Positions 1 to 8,902 of a DNA stretch of 44,135 nucleotides are shown here, in pieces. The stretch is from the IMG/VR virus record IMGVR_UViG_3300025853_000179, positions 1 through 44,135 of that record. One strand, given 5' to 3'. Position 1 is the first letter of the stretch. Every line of letters starts with the position of its first letter. This stretch comes from a virus. Position numbers and translations under genes: made by a program. The notes under the pieces were generated by a model, which was given only the letters and a program-made list of their open reading frames with translations, did no database searches and was not told the DNA's origin.

Positions 1-895
1 CAAATTCCGCACCACCACCGCCACCTGCTCTTGTAACGGAAGAACCTGTAATAGATGAAGCCACACCATTTCCACCATTTGATGCAGTTCCAACAGCACC
101 TGCACCACCACCGCCACCATTTACATCATTTCCTGTTCTATCAGCACCAGCATATCCCTGCCCAGATGTTCCTGCTTGACCGCCACCACCTTCAGCACCA
201 CCACCGCCAGAACCGCCAGATGTTGCAGCAGCATATGCACCAGCACCACCTCCACCACCAAGCGATACAATGGTACTGTCAATACTGCTATTACTTCCTG
301 CAATGCCATCCGTAAGACTGTCAGAAGAAAATTGACCCCCAGCACCACCTGCTCCAACAGTAATGGTGTATGTAGTTCCTGTTGTAAGGGTTAATGCTGT
401 TTCAGCACTAGCACCGCCACCAGATGTTCCAGCAGATGTTCTGTAACCGCCAGCACCACCCCCACCACCGCCATAACGACCAGAAGTAGAACCATCAGAA
501 CCACCGCCACCGCCACCAGCTATTACAAGAAAATCGGCTGAATATGAATAAGCTATTGTGTCAAGTGTTTGCCATTCGCTGCCTTTATATACCTCATATT
601 CTGACTCAGTGGTGTTGTAACGAACCATGCCAACTGCACCTGTTGGTCTTTGTGCTGTTGTACCTAAAGGAATAGTTATAGATTCATTACCGCTAAATGC
701 AGGATTGTCTGCAATCTTGGCAGAGGTTATCGCATCATCTGCTATAGAAGCTGTAACAACGGCATTAGAAGCTAATTGATCTGCACCAACCGCATCATCC
801 GCAATAGTAGCACTGGTTACTGCATCATCAGCAATAGCTGAACTGGTTACCGCATCATCTGCTATAACTCTTGATGTGATCTTGGTGTTTGCCAT
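1..895 (-). CDS. Glycine-rich tail fibre protein, 3' end cut by window
   Basis: Open from an ATG at 895 to the window edge (298 codons, no stop), so only the N-terminal part is seen. Residues 1 to about 65 are short repeats of the type IADDAVTSA.IA, as found in tail-tip and fibre proteins. A segment resembling the fibre motif MVRYNTTESEYEVYKGSEW follows, then FLVIAGGGGGG opens a long glycine/alanine-rich domain (polyglycine runs separated by short polar stretches). This layout is that of phage glycine-rich receptor-binding fibre tips. It starts one base after the stop of the giant fibre gene and has GGAG about 12 bases upstream, so it is co-transcribed and probably part of the same adsorption apparatus. 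The receptor is unknown. Confidence 0.85.
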   Translation of the reverse strand, partial: MANTKITSRVIADDAVTSSAIADDAVTSATIADDAVGADQLASNAVVTASIADDAITSAKIADNPAFSGNESITIPLGTTAQRPTGAVGMVRYNTTESEYEVYKGSEWQTLDTIAYSYSADFLVIAGGGGGGSDGSTSGRYGGGGGGAGGYRTSAGTSGGGASAETALTLTTGTTYTITVGAGGAGGQFSSDSLTDGIAGSNSSIDSTIVSLGGGGGAGAYAAATSGGSGGGGAEGGGGQAGTSGQGYAGADRTGNDVNGGGGGAGAVGTASNGGNGVASSITGSSVTRAGGGGGAEF

Positions 896-896
896 C

Positions 897-3800
897 TTAT
901 GCGTTCTCCAGTGTTGTGATTCTTGCTTCTAGTTCTTGTATGGTTTTTACAAGTAGTGGTACAAGTTTTGAATGATCTACTTGTTGATATTTGGGTTCAC
1001 CTGCTAATTCATGCTCGCTGTCATATACTTCGTCTTTTATTCCTTCTACTGCATTTGGCACAATGCTTGTAACTTCGTGTGCTATAAATCCATCAACTAA
1101 AGTATTGGTATCATCAGAAATCCAATTAAATCTAGCAGGTTTAAGTTGTTTTAATCTTGTGGTTGCATCCCATGTGTAATCTACATTTTCTTTTAATCTA
1201 TAATCAGAACTTGTGTTAAAAGATACTGCACTTGAAGTAATGCCAATAGAACCTTTTACACTGCTGTCATATCTGAATTGCATTGATGCAGTTCCTGCAG
1301 GGCTACCAAAATTGTTTAAGATCATAAACTCATTATTTGACACACTAAAATCTGACCTAAAGGTTGTGCCAGTAGGTCGTATTTCAACGCCTGAGGTGGT
1401 TGCTTGGTTTACTGCTGTTTTATTACCAAGTAATAAATCACGAGTACTAGTAATGCTAGCTGCTTGTGTGCCTTGCTGATAAAAAACAGTGTTATGACCT
1501 AATATGCCTACATCTTTATAAGTTCCACCATTATCACTAATAGCCATCAACCTTGCTTGTGATCCGCCTTCAAGAAAACGCCAGTTGATATCACTTGCAA
1601 GATTTATTGTAAGTGGAACAGCCGTTGTGGTAGTACCCATGCCAATATAGCCATTGCTACCAATCCTGATGCGTTCTGCATTGTTGGTAAAGAATCGCAT
1701 ATTAGTGTTCTTAGTATTTACTAAATCAAGCCCATCTGTTGAAGCAACAATTCTTGAATATATGCTTGAAGCATCTGCTGAAGTCAGTAATAAACTACCG
1801 CTCCAATTATTATCTGTAACTGAAGCAAGTTGCAATGTATGCGAAGCAGAGGAAGTGTTATCAACTGTGCTAACACCTATTCCTGCATTTTGTCCATCAA
1901 ATACAAAATTAGCTTCGCCTTCTAGTGTATTAGCAGTACCGCTACCAGTTATAATTCTGTTGTCAGCATTGTTGTTAATAGTAGTTCCACTTACTGTTGA
2001 GAACGATAAAGCACCAGCACCATCAGTTGTTAAGACCTGTCCGTTTGTACCATCTGATGTTGGATAAGCAATACCGCTTAGTGTGCTTTGCCCTGTTACG
2101 CTTAAAGTTCCACCAACAGCAACATTGCCTGTGAATGTAGGTGATTCCTCTACTTGTGAAGCTGACCATGAAACATCCGTGCCGTCTGATGTAAGAACAT
2201 AGTTTGCAGAACCTGCAGCTAATGCACTTGGATTACCTGAAGCATCTCCAACTATTAAGCTACCCCTTGTCAAAGCTGCCATCTTAGCTAGTGTTACAGC
2301 ATCATCATTGATCTTAACTGTGGTTACATTGCCGTCTGCTATCGTGCTTGTGGTTACACTATTGGATGCAGGCACATTAATGGTTGTCTGTGCAAACATC
2401 ATTACTTCAATCGCTGCTGAGTTAGCAGGAGCAGTATCAAATGTTAGTGTTGTTCCACTAGTGCTGTATGTATTTTTATGTTGGTAAACACCATCAATGT
2501 AAACGAATGTGTTGTTCTCATTGTTAGGTAAAGCACTTAATGTATAAGCAGTTGTTGACCCATTACCTGTGAATGAATCTTGCACCATGCTTGTGCCTGA
2601 TATAGAAGTTCTTACATGAAATACAACAATCTTTCTTGTGTTAGCAGGTGCGGTTGCAAAAGCAATGGTTGTACCACTTGCTGCATAGGTTGCTTTGTTT
2701 TGGAACACACCCTCAATAAATACGATTAGGTTATCTTCACTTGCAACTGAACTACTAAGTGTGAAGTCTGTTGTACTGCCATCACCTGTAAAGTTGTCAG
2801 TCTCCATTGCAGAAGCCCCACCACCGCCTGCTATTGCTCCCCATGCACCGTCTTGATAGCCTTCAAATTCGGCATTGGTACTGTTGTACCTAAACATACC
2901 GTTGACTGGACTACCGTTACGCTGTGATGTCGTACCGCTTGGTACTTTCACAGAGTCAGTACCATTTAAAGTCATGTTAGCAAAAGTAGGACTTGCTGAT
3001 GTAGCTACTGATTGTCCTATAGAAACTGCTGTTCCTGAAACAGATACTCCTGTTCCTGCGGTTAGTGTTGTGATGTTTGCACTACCGTCAAAACTTACGC
3101 CATTAATTGTTCTTGCTGTAGCTAGTGTTGTTGCTGTGGCTGCATTACCGCTTGTATCTTGGTTACCTGTAGTGTTTACCCCTGCTAGATCAATGTTGGC
3201 TGTTCCATCAAATGAAACCCCACCGATAGTACGAGCAGTTGCTAAAGCAGTTGCAGTGTCAGCTAAAGCAACATTAATATTAGCTGAACCATCAAAGCTT
3301 GTACCACCAATAGTTCTTGCAGTTTCTAAGGTTGTTGCTGTATCAGCATTACCTGTAACATCACCTATAAAAGAACTAGATGTTGTGCTACCAACTACAT
3401 TTAGGTCGCCTGATATATCTGCATCACCATCTACATCCAAACTATCAGATTGCAGTTCTCCAGTAATATCCACACCATCAGATTTGGTGGTTAATTTTAG
3501 ATTGTTGTCATATCGTAAAGCTACTGGACCATTTTCAGTAGCAGAAATCATCAGTTCGCCACCTGCACCATTTATTTGCACAGTGCTACCTGTTATAGCA
3601 TTACCATTGACATCTAAATTGCCACCTAGCTGTGGACTTGTGTCTTCTACAACATTGTTAATAGAAACAGCTTGTACTCTTGTATCGGTGTAATAGAGGT
3701 TTGTGTTTTCAGGTACTACACTTGTATCAAGTGTTGTTGAAACTGCTTGATTAGACCCATTACCTAAGAATATTTTTCCATTATTAAGGTTTGGCGTTGC

Positions 3801-6800
3801 GTTTGTTCTTCCTGCACCACCTACTTTAATAGAACCTGCACTTGCGTGTGATCTTTGTACTATACCTATGTTTTGTAATAAAGAGGTTTCACCTGTAGGT
3901 GCTGTAGCTGTTAATCCACCTGCGGTTGTGCTGATAAATAAAATATCACCTGCGCTGAAGCTAGATGTATCTAACCCTGATAAAGTGCCGAATGTTATAA
4001 CTACAACACTTGCGTTGAGGTTTGCATCTGCTTTAGCCAATCCAAAGCTAGGCATTTTATTAGAATCATCTGCATCTGCTTTTGACACGATAGGTGTATT
4101 ACCTGATATGCCTGATATGTAAACAGCATCACCCTTTGTAAGTGCTTCACCTGCTTGTGCACTAAACTCTGTAGCACCATTAATATTACCTATAATATCT
4201 GCCGTTACAGTGTTAAAGGTTACATCATCACTAGTTGCTACAGCTTGTCCTATAGCAACTGTTGGTGTAGAACCTTCACCACTGTTATTAGATAAAGTTA
4301 CACCAGTTCCTGCTACAAGGCTTTCTACATAGTCTCCTGTTGTGTCAGTGCCTAAAGCAACGCTATTTGCTTGAATGGTGCTAGTAATAGAAATATTACC
4401 TGTGCCATCAAAAGAAGCTGAACCTACAACATCTCCTGCTAAAGCTATATCTCTTGCAGTTTCAAGAGCAGTAGCAGTAGCAGCATTTCCAGTCGTATCT
4501 TGGTTTCCAGTTGTATTAACACCTGCTAAATCTATATTAGCTGAACCATTGAATGATACCCCACCTATGGTTCTTGCTGTTTCAAGCGTTGTAGCAGTTG
4601 ATGCGTTACCTGTTAATGCACCAACAAATGATGTTGATGTTATGGAAGTTGCTCCAGTTACAACGCCTGCATCTATTTCTATTGCACCATCTAATACTAT
4701 TTGCTGTCCTGCTAATGGCGTGATGTTTAAATCAGTGCCTGCTGTTGAGGATATGGTATTGCCATTAATATTAATGTTATCTACTTGTAGAGCAGTTAGA
4801 GTTCCGAGACTCGTGATATTGCCTTGTGCTGCTGTTTGTATTGTTCCTGTCAAATTACCGACAACATTACCCTCAAAGTTTGCTACTAAAGTAGCCGATT
4901 GATAACCAGTGCCACTTGTATTGACTGTGGTTGTTGGCTCTACCTCTAATAATTCAAAGAGTTTGTATTTGCCACTGTCGTTTTGATCTCTAAATAAGCC
5001 TGTAAACTGATTGGTAGAACCTGATGCTCTGTATTGACCGTAAAAACCTATATCCAATGAATTAGCTGTATTGTCTTTTGCTAATTTAATTAATGGGTCT
5101 GTAACATGAAGTTCATTAGTATCTGTTGTGGTGGTTGTTCCGTTAACAGTCAAATTACCTGATATCGTTACATTGTCAGGTAATCCAATTGTTACTGTTG
5201 CATCTTCGCTGCCTGAACCTGTTACTTCTATTTCATTAGCTGTTCCACTAATTCCTGATACATAATTACCAGTAGTGTCTGTTGCGAGAGCCACGCTATT
5301 TGGTTGAATTGTTGTGGTTAGGCTTATGTTACCTGTTCCATCAAAACTAACGCCTGAAGCCACGACATCACCTGCTAGGGCGATTGTACGACCAGTTGCT
5401 AAAGCAGTAGCCGTTGAAGCATTGCCAGTTAAACTTGCTGTAACTGTTCCGAACTCAACATCATCAGTAGTACCAACTGCTTGACCAATTGATATGGTAG
5501 GTGTAGCTGTTTCACCACTATTGTTTGCTAATGTGATACCTGTTCCTGCAACTAAGCTTGAAACATAAGAACCAGTAGTATCTGTTCCTAATGCAACGCT
5601 GTTAGCTTGTATCGTTGTGGAAATTGATATGCCTGCTGTACCATCAAAGTTTGCAGTACCAACAACATCCCCTGATAGTGCTATTGCTCTAGCTGTCTCT
5701 AATGCTGTTGCTGTGCTTGAATTACCAACTAAATCACTTGTTACTTGGTTAAATACAACATCATCACCTGTGCCTACTGATTGACCTATTGCAAAGGTTA
5801 CGCCATTGCCTGAAGCTGTGGCTGTAACTCCTGTACCACCAAGCAAAGACAATGTTTCAGAATCAAGGTCTATCGCAATAGTTGTAGAACCGTCTGTAAT
5901 ATCTAGGTCTTGTGCTGTAATGTTGGCATCAACATAAGTTTTAATAGCTTTGGCTGATGCAATAGTAGTATCTGTAGCTGCAACACTGTTTAGGTCTGTA
6001 TCAAGTACCCCTGATTTAAAATTATCTACTTCTATGTTAGATAAAGTGTTGTTATCAAGGTCTATGGTTTTATTTGTAAAAGTTTGAGCATCAGCCAATG
6101 TTGCAACTGTACTGTCTATGGCAAATGTAACTCCATTGCCACTAGCTGTTGCATCTATACCTGTGCTACCTAATAAAGAGAGTGTTTCTGAATCAAGATC
6201 AATGGCTATGGTTGTTGTGCCATCAGTTATATCTAAGTCTTGTGCTGTTACCTGTGAATCAACATAAGCTTTGATAGATTGCTGTGAAGCAACCTTTGTA
6301 GCAGAGTTAGATGACATATCATCTTCGTCTAAGAAAGCTGTGCCTGATAATCCTGTATTTATTACACCACTATTAATTACTGGTGCTGTTAATGTTTTGT
6401 TTGTAAGTGTCTTTGTTGTTCCTGATACATAGTTATCTAACCTAGTAACAGCAACCTGTTTCATTGTTCCATTATCATTAACAATGATTTGATCTTCGTC
6501 TACTATAACTACTGCTGATGCTGAGGTGTCTCCGTCAAGTACATTAACCTCTGTTCCAGTAGCAATAATAGGTGTAGAACCGTTAAGTTTCGGTGCGGTT
6601 AATGTTTTGTTTGTAAGTGTGTCTGTTGTAGCACGACCAACCAATGTATCTGTTGATGTTGGCAGAGTAATTGTTCCTGTATTGCTTATTGTTGCAATAA
6701 TTGGTTCAGTAAGTGTCTTATTTGTTAGTGTCTGCGTTCCTGTAAGCGTTGCTATGGTACTATCTATAGCAAGGGTAAAGTTATTACCACTTAGGTTAGA

Positions 6801-7595
6801 AGTAAGCCCTGTGCCACCGAGAATACCCATGGTTTCAGAGTCTAAATCTATAGAACCTATCTCAGTTCCGTCTGTGATGTCTAAATCTTCAGCTGTGATT
6901 GCAGCATCTACATAAGCTTTAATAGATTGTTGTGATGCTACTGCTACGGCACTATTAGAACTAAAGTTATCCTCATCAAGAAAAGCTGTTCCTGAAAGTG
7001 TGCCGTTAAGAACTGGACTTGTTAAAGTTTTGTTTGTTAATGTTTGTGCTGAAGTTAATCTAGCAACTGTTGAGTCTAAATCAAAAGTAAAGTTTGTACT
7101 GCTGATAGTAGAATCAATACCATCTCCACCAATAAGACCTAAAACCTGTGAATCAAGGTCAATAGAAAGGTTATTACCATCTCCGTCTGTTAAATCTAAG
7201 TCTGCTGCTGTTAATTCACTGTCTACATAGGCTTTGATGCTTTGCTGTGTAGCTAAAGCAGTTGCACTATTAGAAGCCATGTTATCTTCGTCAAGGATGG
7301 TTGTAACAGTAGAGCCACTACCTCCTAACTGCAAGTTATAGATTAACTGTGTTAGAGATTGTGCTGCAGTTGTATTTGAAGCAGTCCATTTCTCATTACC
7401 ATGATCGTATACGAGCAATGCACCGTTGTTGCTTGATGTTGCTGTGGTTTGATCTAAACCACGACTCATAATTGCACTTGGTCCTGCTAGACCCTGTGTG
7501 CCTACAGTGGTAACAGTAATTCCGTCAGTAGAGGTAACCTCAATCTGATTGGTTTGATCTGTATTGGTTATTGTTATGGAATCTACGGCACTCAT
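897..7595 (-). CDS. Giant tail fibre/spike (2232 aa) with C-terminal S74 self-cleaving chaperone
   Basis: A very long fibre gene whose ATG overlaps the stop of the upstream gene (ATGA). The N-terminal third holds repeated blocks built from FLDED.MSSNSAT, QQSIKAYVD, DLDITDG, IDLDSETLSLLG and TLTNKTLT. The middle holds repeats such as TATALETARTIALAGDVVG. Near residues 1690-1830 two similar copies of a small domain (DNFTGDGSTTDFTLS / DSFTGNGSTTAYTLS) occur. The last 105 residues, starting TSSDYRLKENV, form an intramolecular chaperone of endosialidase type (peptidase S74). Ser2130-Asp2131 is the likely self-cleavage dyad, and a coiled coil ends the protein. By family knowledge this domain trimerises the fibre and is then released. 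Role: host recognition. The receptor cannot be read from sequence. Confidence 0.88.
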   Translation of the reverse strand: MSAVDSITITNTDQTNQIEVTSTDGITVTTVGTQGLAGPSAIMSRGLDQTTATSSNNGALLVYDHGNEKWTASNTTAAQSLTQLIYNLQLGGSGSTVTTILDEDNMASNSATALATQQSIKAYVDSELTAADLDLTDGDGNNLSIDLDSQVLGLIGGDGIDSTISSTNFTFDLDSTVARLTSAQTLTNKTLTSPVLNGTLSGTAFLDEDNFSSNSAVAVASQQSIKAYVDAAITAEDLDITDGTEIGSIDLDSETMGILGGTGLTSNLSGNNFTLAIDSTIATLTGTQTLTNKTLTEPIIATISNTGTITLPTSTDTLVGRATTDTLTNKTLTAPKLNGSTPIIATGTEVNVLDGDTSASAVVIVDEDQIIVNDNGTMKQVAVTRLDNYVSGTTKTLTNKTLTAPVINSGVINTGLSGTAFLDEDDMSSNSATKVASQQSIKAYVDSQVTAQDLDITDGTTTIAIDLDSETLSLLGSTGIDATASGNGVTFAIDSTVATLADAQTFTNKTIDLDNNTLSNIEVDNFKSGVLDTDLNSVAATDTTIASAKAIKTYVDANITAQDLDITDGSTTIAIDLDSETLSLLGGTGVTATASGNGVTFAIGQSVGTGDDVVFNQVTSDLVGNSSTATALETARAIALSGDVVGTANFDGTAGISISTTIQANSVALGTDTTGSYVSSLVAGTGITLANNSGETATPTISIGQAVGTTDDVEFGTVTASLTGNASTATALATGRTIALAGDVVASGVSFDGTGNISLTTTIQPNSVALATDTTGNYVSGISGTANEIEVTGSGSEDATVTIGLPDNVTISGNLTVNGTTTTTDTNELHVTDPLIKLAKDNTANSLDIGFYGQYRASGSTNQFTGLFRDQNDSGKYKLFELLEVEPTTTVNTSGTGYQSATLVANFEGNVVGNLTGTIQTAAQGNITSLGTLTALQVDNININGNTISSTAGTDLNITPLAGQQIVLDGAIEIDAGVVTGATSITSTSFVGALTGNASTATTLETARTIGGVSFNGSANIDLAGVNTTGNQDTTGNAATATALETARDIALAGDVVGSASFDGTGNISITSTIQANSVALGTDTTGDYVESLVAGTGVTLSNNSGEGSTPTVAIGQAVATSDDVTFNTVTADIIGNINGATEFSAQAGEALTKGDAVYISGISGNTPIVSKADADDSNKMPSFGLAKADANLNASVVVITFGTLSGLDTSSFSAGDILFISTTAGGLTATAPTGETSLLQNIGIVQRSHASAGSIKVGGAGRTNATPNLNNGKIFLGNGSNQAVSTTLDTSVVPENTNLYYTDTRVQAVSINNVVEDTSPQLGGNLDVNGNAITGSTVQINGAGGELMISATENGPVALRYDNNLKLTTKSDGVDITGELQSDSLDVDGDADISGDLNVVGSTTSSSFIGDVTGNADTATTLETARTIGGTSFDGSANINVALADTATALATARTIGGVSFDGTANIDLAGVNTTGNQDTSGNAATATTLATARTINGVSFDGSANITTLTAGTGVSVSGTAVSIGQSVATSASPTFANMTLNGTDSVKVPSGTTSQRNGSPVNGMFRYNSTNAEFEGYQDGAWGAIAGGGGASAMETDNFTGDGSTTDFTLSSSVASEDNLIVFIEGVFQNKATYAASGTTIAFATAPANTRKIVVFHVRTSISGTSMVQDSFTGNGSTTAYTLSALPNNENNTFVYIDGVYQHKNTYSTSGTTLTFDTAPANSAAIEVMMFAQTTINVPASNSVTTSTIADGNVTTVKINDDAVTLAKMAALTRGSLIVGDASGNPSALAAGSANYVLTSDGTDVSWSASQVEESPTFTGNVAVGGTLSVTGQSTLSGIAYPTSDGTNGQVLTTDGAGALSFSTVSGTTINNNADNRIITGSGTANTLEGEANFVFDGQNAGIGVSTVDNTSSASHTLQLASVTDNNWSGSLLLTSADASSIYSRIVASTDGLDLVNTKNTNMRFFTNNAERIRIGSNGYIGMGTTTTAVPLTINLASDINWRFLEGGSQARLMAISDNGGTYKDVGILGHNTVFYQQGTQAASITSTRDLLLGNKTAVNQATTSGVEIRPTGTTFRSDFSVSNNEFMILNNFGSPAGTASMQFRYDSSVKGSIGITSSAVSFNTSSDYRLKENVDYTWDATTRLKQLKPARFNWISDDTNTLVDGFIAHEVTSIVPNAVEGIKDEVYDSEHELAGEPKYQQVDHSKLVPLLVKTIQELEARITTLENA
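5810..7310 (-). repeat. Tandem coding repeats in the N-terminal part of the giant fibre
   Basis: Related units recur here. Reverse-strand copies encoding the QQSIKAYVD-like segment lie near 5931, 6261, 6911 and 7224. Copies encoding TLTNKTLT lie near 6387, 6599, 6710 and 7023. Units are similar in protein but diverged in DNA, indicating old duplications kept by selection on the protein fold rather than recent slippage. Confidence 0.7.
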
Positions 7596-7942
7596 CTAGT
7601 TATGTTCCTGCGTATGCTGTAAGTACCCTCTATAAGCCTTGATACAACACCTGCTCCACTGGTGATCTCTAAATCAAACACACCGTCTGATGCAGTCAAA
7701 GCTGCTGTGTCTGTAGCGCTGACTTCTAGCGTGATAGTTCCTGCAATACCGCCCATAGTCATGCGAGTGTTGGCTGTTGTTATTTCTAATACTGCGGATG
7801 ATGCATCAGGATTTTCTCTTAACTGCATTGCGCCTGAAAAACCAGTTAAATTTATAACTGCATCTGATGAATCTTTAAGAGTTAGGGTCTGACCAAATGT
7901 TGCGCCCTGCTCTATGATGAAATGATGATAACCTGCACTCAT
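7592..7942 (-). CDS. Small structural protein, baseplate/fibre-adaptor-like
   Basis: A 116-residue protein with no transmembrane or signal segment, predicted from composition to be mostly beta strand (FIIEQGATFGQTLTLKD, then alternating strands ending GTYSIRRNITR). Similar short proteins that begin with a -GATF- strand and encode a material-property-like beta sandwich are common just before fibre genes in siphophages. They resemble the N-terminal domain of BppU-type baseplate proteins. The ATG at 7942 has GGAAG upstream, and the stop overlaps the giant fibre start, so the two are translationally coupled. Inference: it links the fibre to the virion. I cannot assign a family with certainty. Confidence 0.6.
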   Translation of the reverse strand: MSAGYHHFIIEQGATFGQTLTLKDSSDAVINLTGFSGAMQLRENPDASSAVLEITTANTRMTMGGIAGTITLEVSATDTAALTASDGVFDLEITSGAGVVSRLIEGTYSIRRNITR

Positions 7943-8013
7943 TAAAACTTCCTATAAATTGCATGGTATCTACCATTCTGTAAGCATCTGCTCGTTTAAC
8001 TATAACAAAGAAT

Positions 8014-8379
8014 TTAGCTAGATGCTTTCTTTGTTGTTTTCTTGGTAGTTTTTTTCTTTGCAGTTGTTTTTTTAGGTGCTTTACCACCTTCCCATGCTTC
8101 ATTCACATCAGGAGTGCTAGGGTCGTCTGCTTGTAATTGACCTTTATCGTTTCTAGCTCGTTTGACTTCTTTAACTTCCGCTTCTACCTGTATGGTTTGT
8201 TCTGCTGAATCAACCTTAACTTCCATTGCCCAACCATTAGCAATAAATGCTTCCATGACATCATCCTGCCATTGACCTTCTGAATGTATGATTTCGTTAG
8301 CTTTGTAAAGCCTAACCTCAGTTCCTTTCTCATTGCTTGAAGCTGGTTTTGGAACGATTACTTTAAATGTTCTTGACAT
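8014..8379 (-). CDS. Hypothetical virion protein with lysine-rich tail
   Basis: A 121-residue protein in the structural operon, not recognised. Residues 1-70 are mixed (MSRTFKVIVPKPASSNEKG at the start, a predicted helix around QWQDDVMEAFIANGWAMEV). The last 25 residues are almost only Lys, Thr and Ala (KKTTAKKKTTKKTTKKASS), similar to histone H1-like tails and intrinsically disordered DNA-binding tails. It begins after a strong hairpin downstream of the decoration gene. The position between capsid and fibre genes suggests a virion component. The basic tail could touch packaged DNA or the host surface, but this is inference. Confidence 0.7.
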   Translation of the reverse strand: MSRTFKVIVPKPASSNEKGTEVRLYKANEIIHSEGQWQDDVMEAFIANGWAMEVKVDSAEQTIQVEAEVKEVKRARNDKGQLQADDPSTPDVNEAWEGGKAPKKTTAKKKTTKKTTKKASS

Positions 8380-8397
8380 AGTTTCTACCTGTAAAGA

Positions 8398-8418
8398 TGG
8401 GGGGAATTAATCCCCCCA
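8398..8418 (-). terminator. G6/C6 hairpin, partial terminator or mRNA-processing structure
   Basis: Six G (8399-8404), loop AATTAAT, six C (8412-8417), extended by one T-A pair. On the minus strand it lies 12 bases after the stop of the decoration-like gene. The following run (TCTTTACA) is only weakly T-rich, so it may attenuate rather than stop transcription. That would give more capsid and decoration mRNA than fibre mRNA. Confidence 0.55.
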
Positions 8419-8430
8419 AAGTTTGCTCAA

Positions 8431-8892
8431 TTAAGCGTTGTGTACAACATTAGTTGTAGGAGCATTACGAGGTCTGCTCTTTACAATAACGCCTGCGATA
8501 GGTGTACCAGTTGAGTGAGTTCCAGTTTTAGCTAGTACCAATCTCAAATAGCGTTTGCCACCTACATACCCAATCTGCCAATTGCCACCAGTTGTGCCTG
8601 GGTCACCATCTGTGGTTCCGTCCAGTTTCAACCAAATACCACCTGCAGCAATAGTTCCGTTGATGATATCAGCCTGTACACAATCAGTGTAAGTTGAATC
8701 GTCATCAGAATGCTCTAATGATATTTCAAAGTAGACTGAGCCTGAAAGAGTATCTCCTTCTGCACCAACATCTACTATGGCTGTAGCTTCTTCAAAGCCT
8801 TTTAAGTCAACTCCTGTGCCATTAGCACCAGCAGTTTTAACGGCATTGATAATTGAGTTACTTACGACAATATTATGTGTTAAATCTTGCAT
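8431..8892 (-). CDS. Capsid decoration-like / minor head protein
   Basis: A 153-residue soluble protein immediately downstream of the major capsid gene, with a strong AAGGAG ribosome site 7 bases before the ATG. Recognisable features are VDVGAEGDTLSG-, SVYFEISLEHSDDDSTYTDC and GGKRYLRLVLAKTGTHSTGTPI. This pattern is seen in small beta-rich proteins encoded next to HK97-type capsid genes in many phages of proteobacteria. Position and size fit a head decoration or minor capsid protein. The family function is not experimentally settled as far as I know, so the role is inferred from context. Confidence 0.7.
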   Translation of the reverse strand: MQDLTHNIVVSNSIINAVKTAGANGTGVDLKGFEEATAIVDVGAEGDTLSGSVYFEISLEHSDDDSTYTDCVQADIINGTIAAGGIWLKLDGTTDGDPGTTGGNWQIGYVGGKRYLRLVLAKTGTHSTGTPIAGVIVKSRPRNAPTTNVVHNA

Positions 8893-8902
8893 AGTTTACT
8901 CC

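Noticed and set aside
55-394. His-rich and Thr-rich plus-strand frames
   Set aside because: They are antisense to glycine codons of the fibre at 1-895; the histidine/proline richness is a by-product of GGN repeats and there is no ribosome site.
2875-3693. Long plus-strand frame (272 codons) opposite the giant fibre
   Set aside because: Composition (Val, Pro, Ala, Ser) is the mirror of the Thr/Ala/Asn repeats on the minus strand; it is one of many such frames along the fibre and has no start signals.
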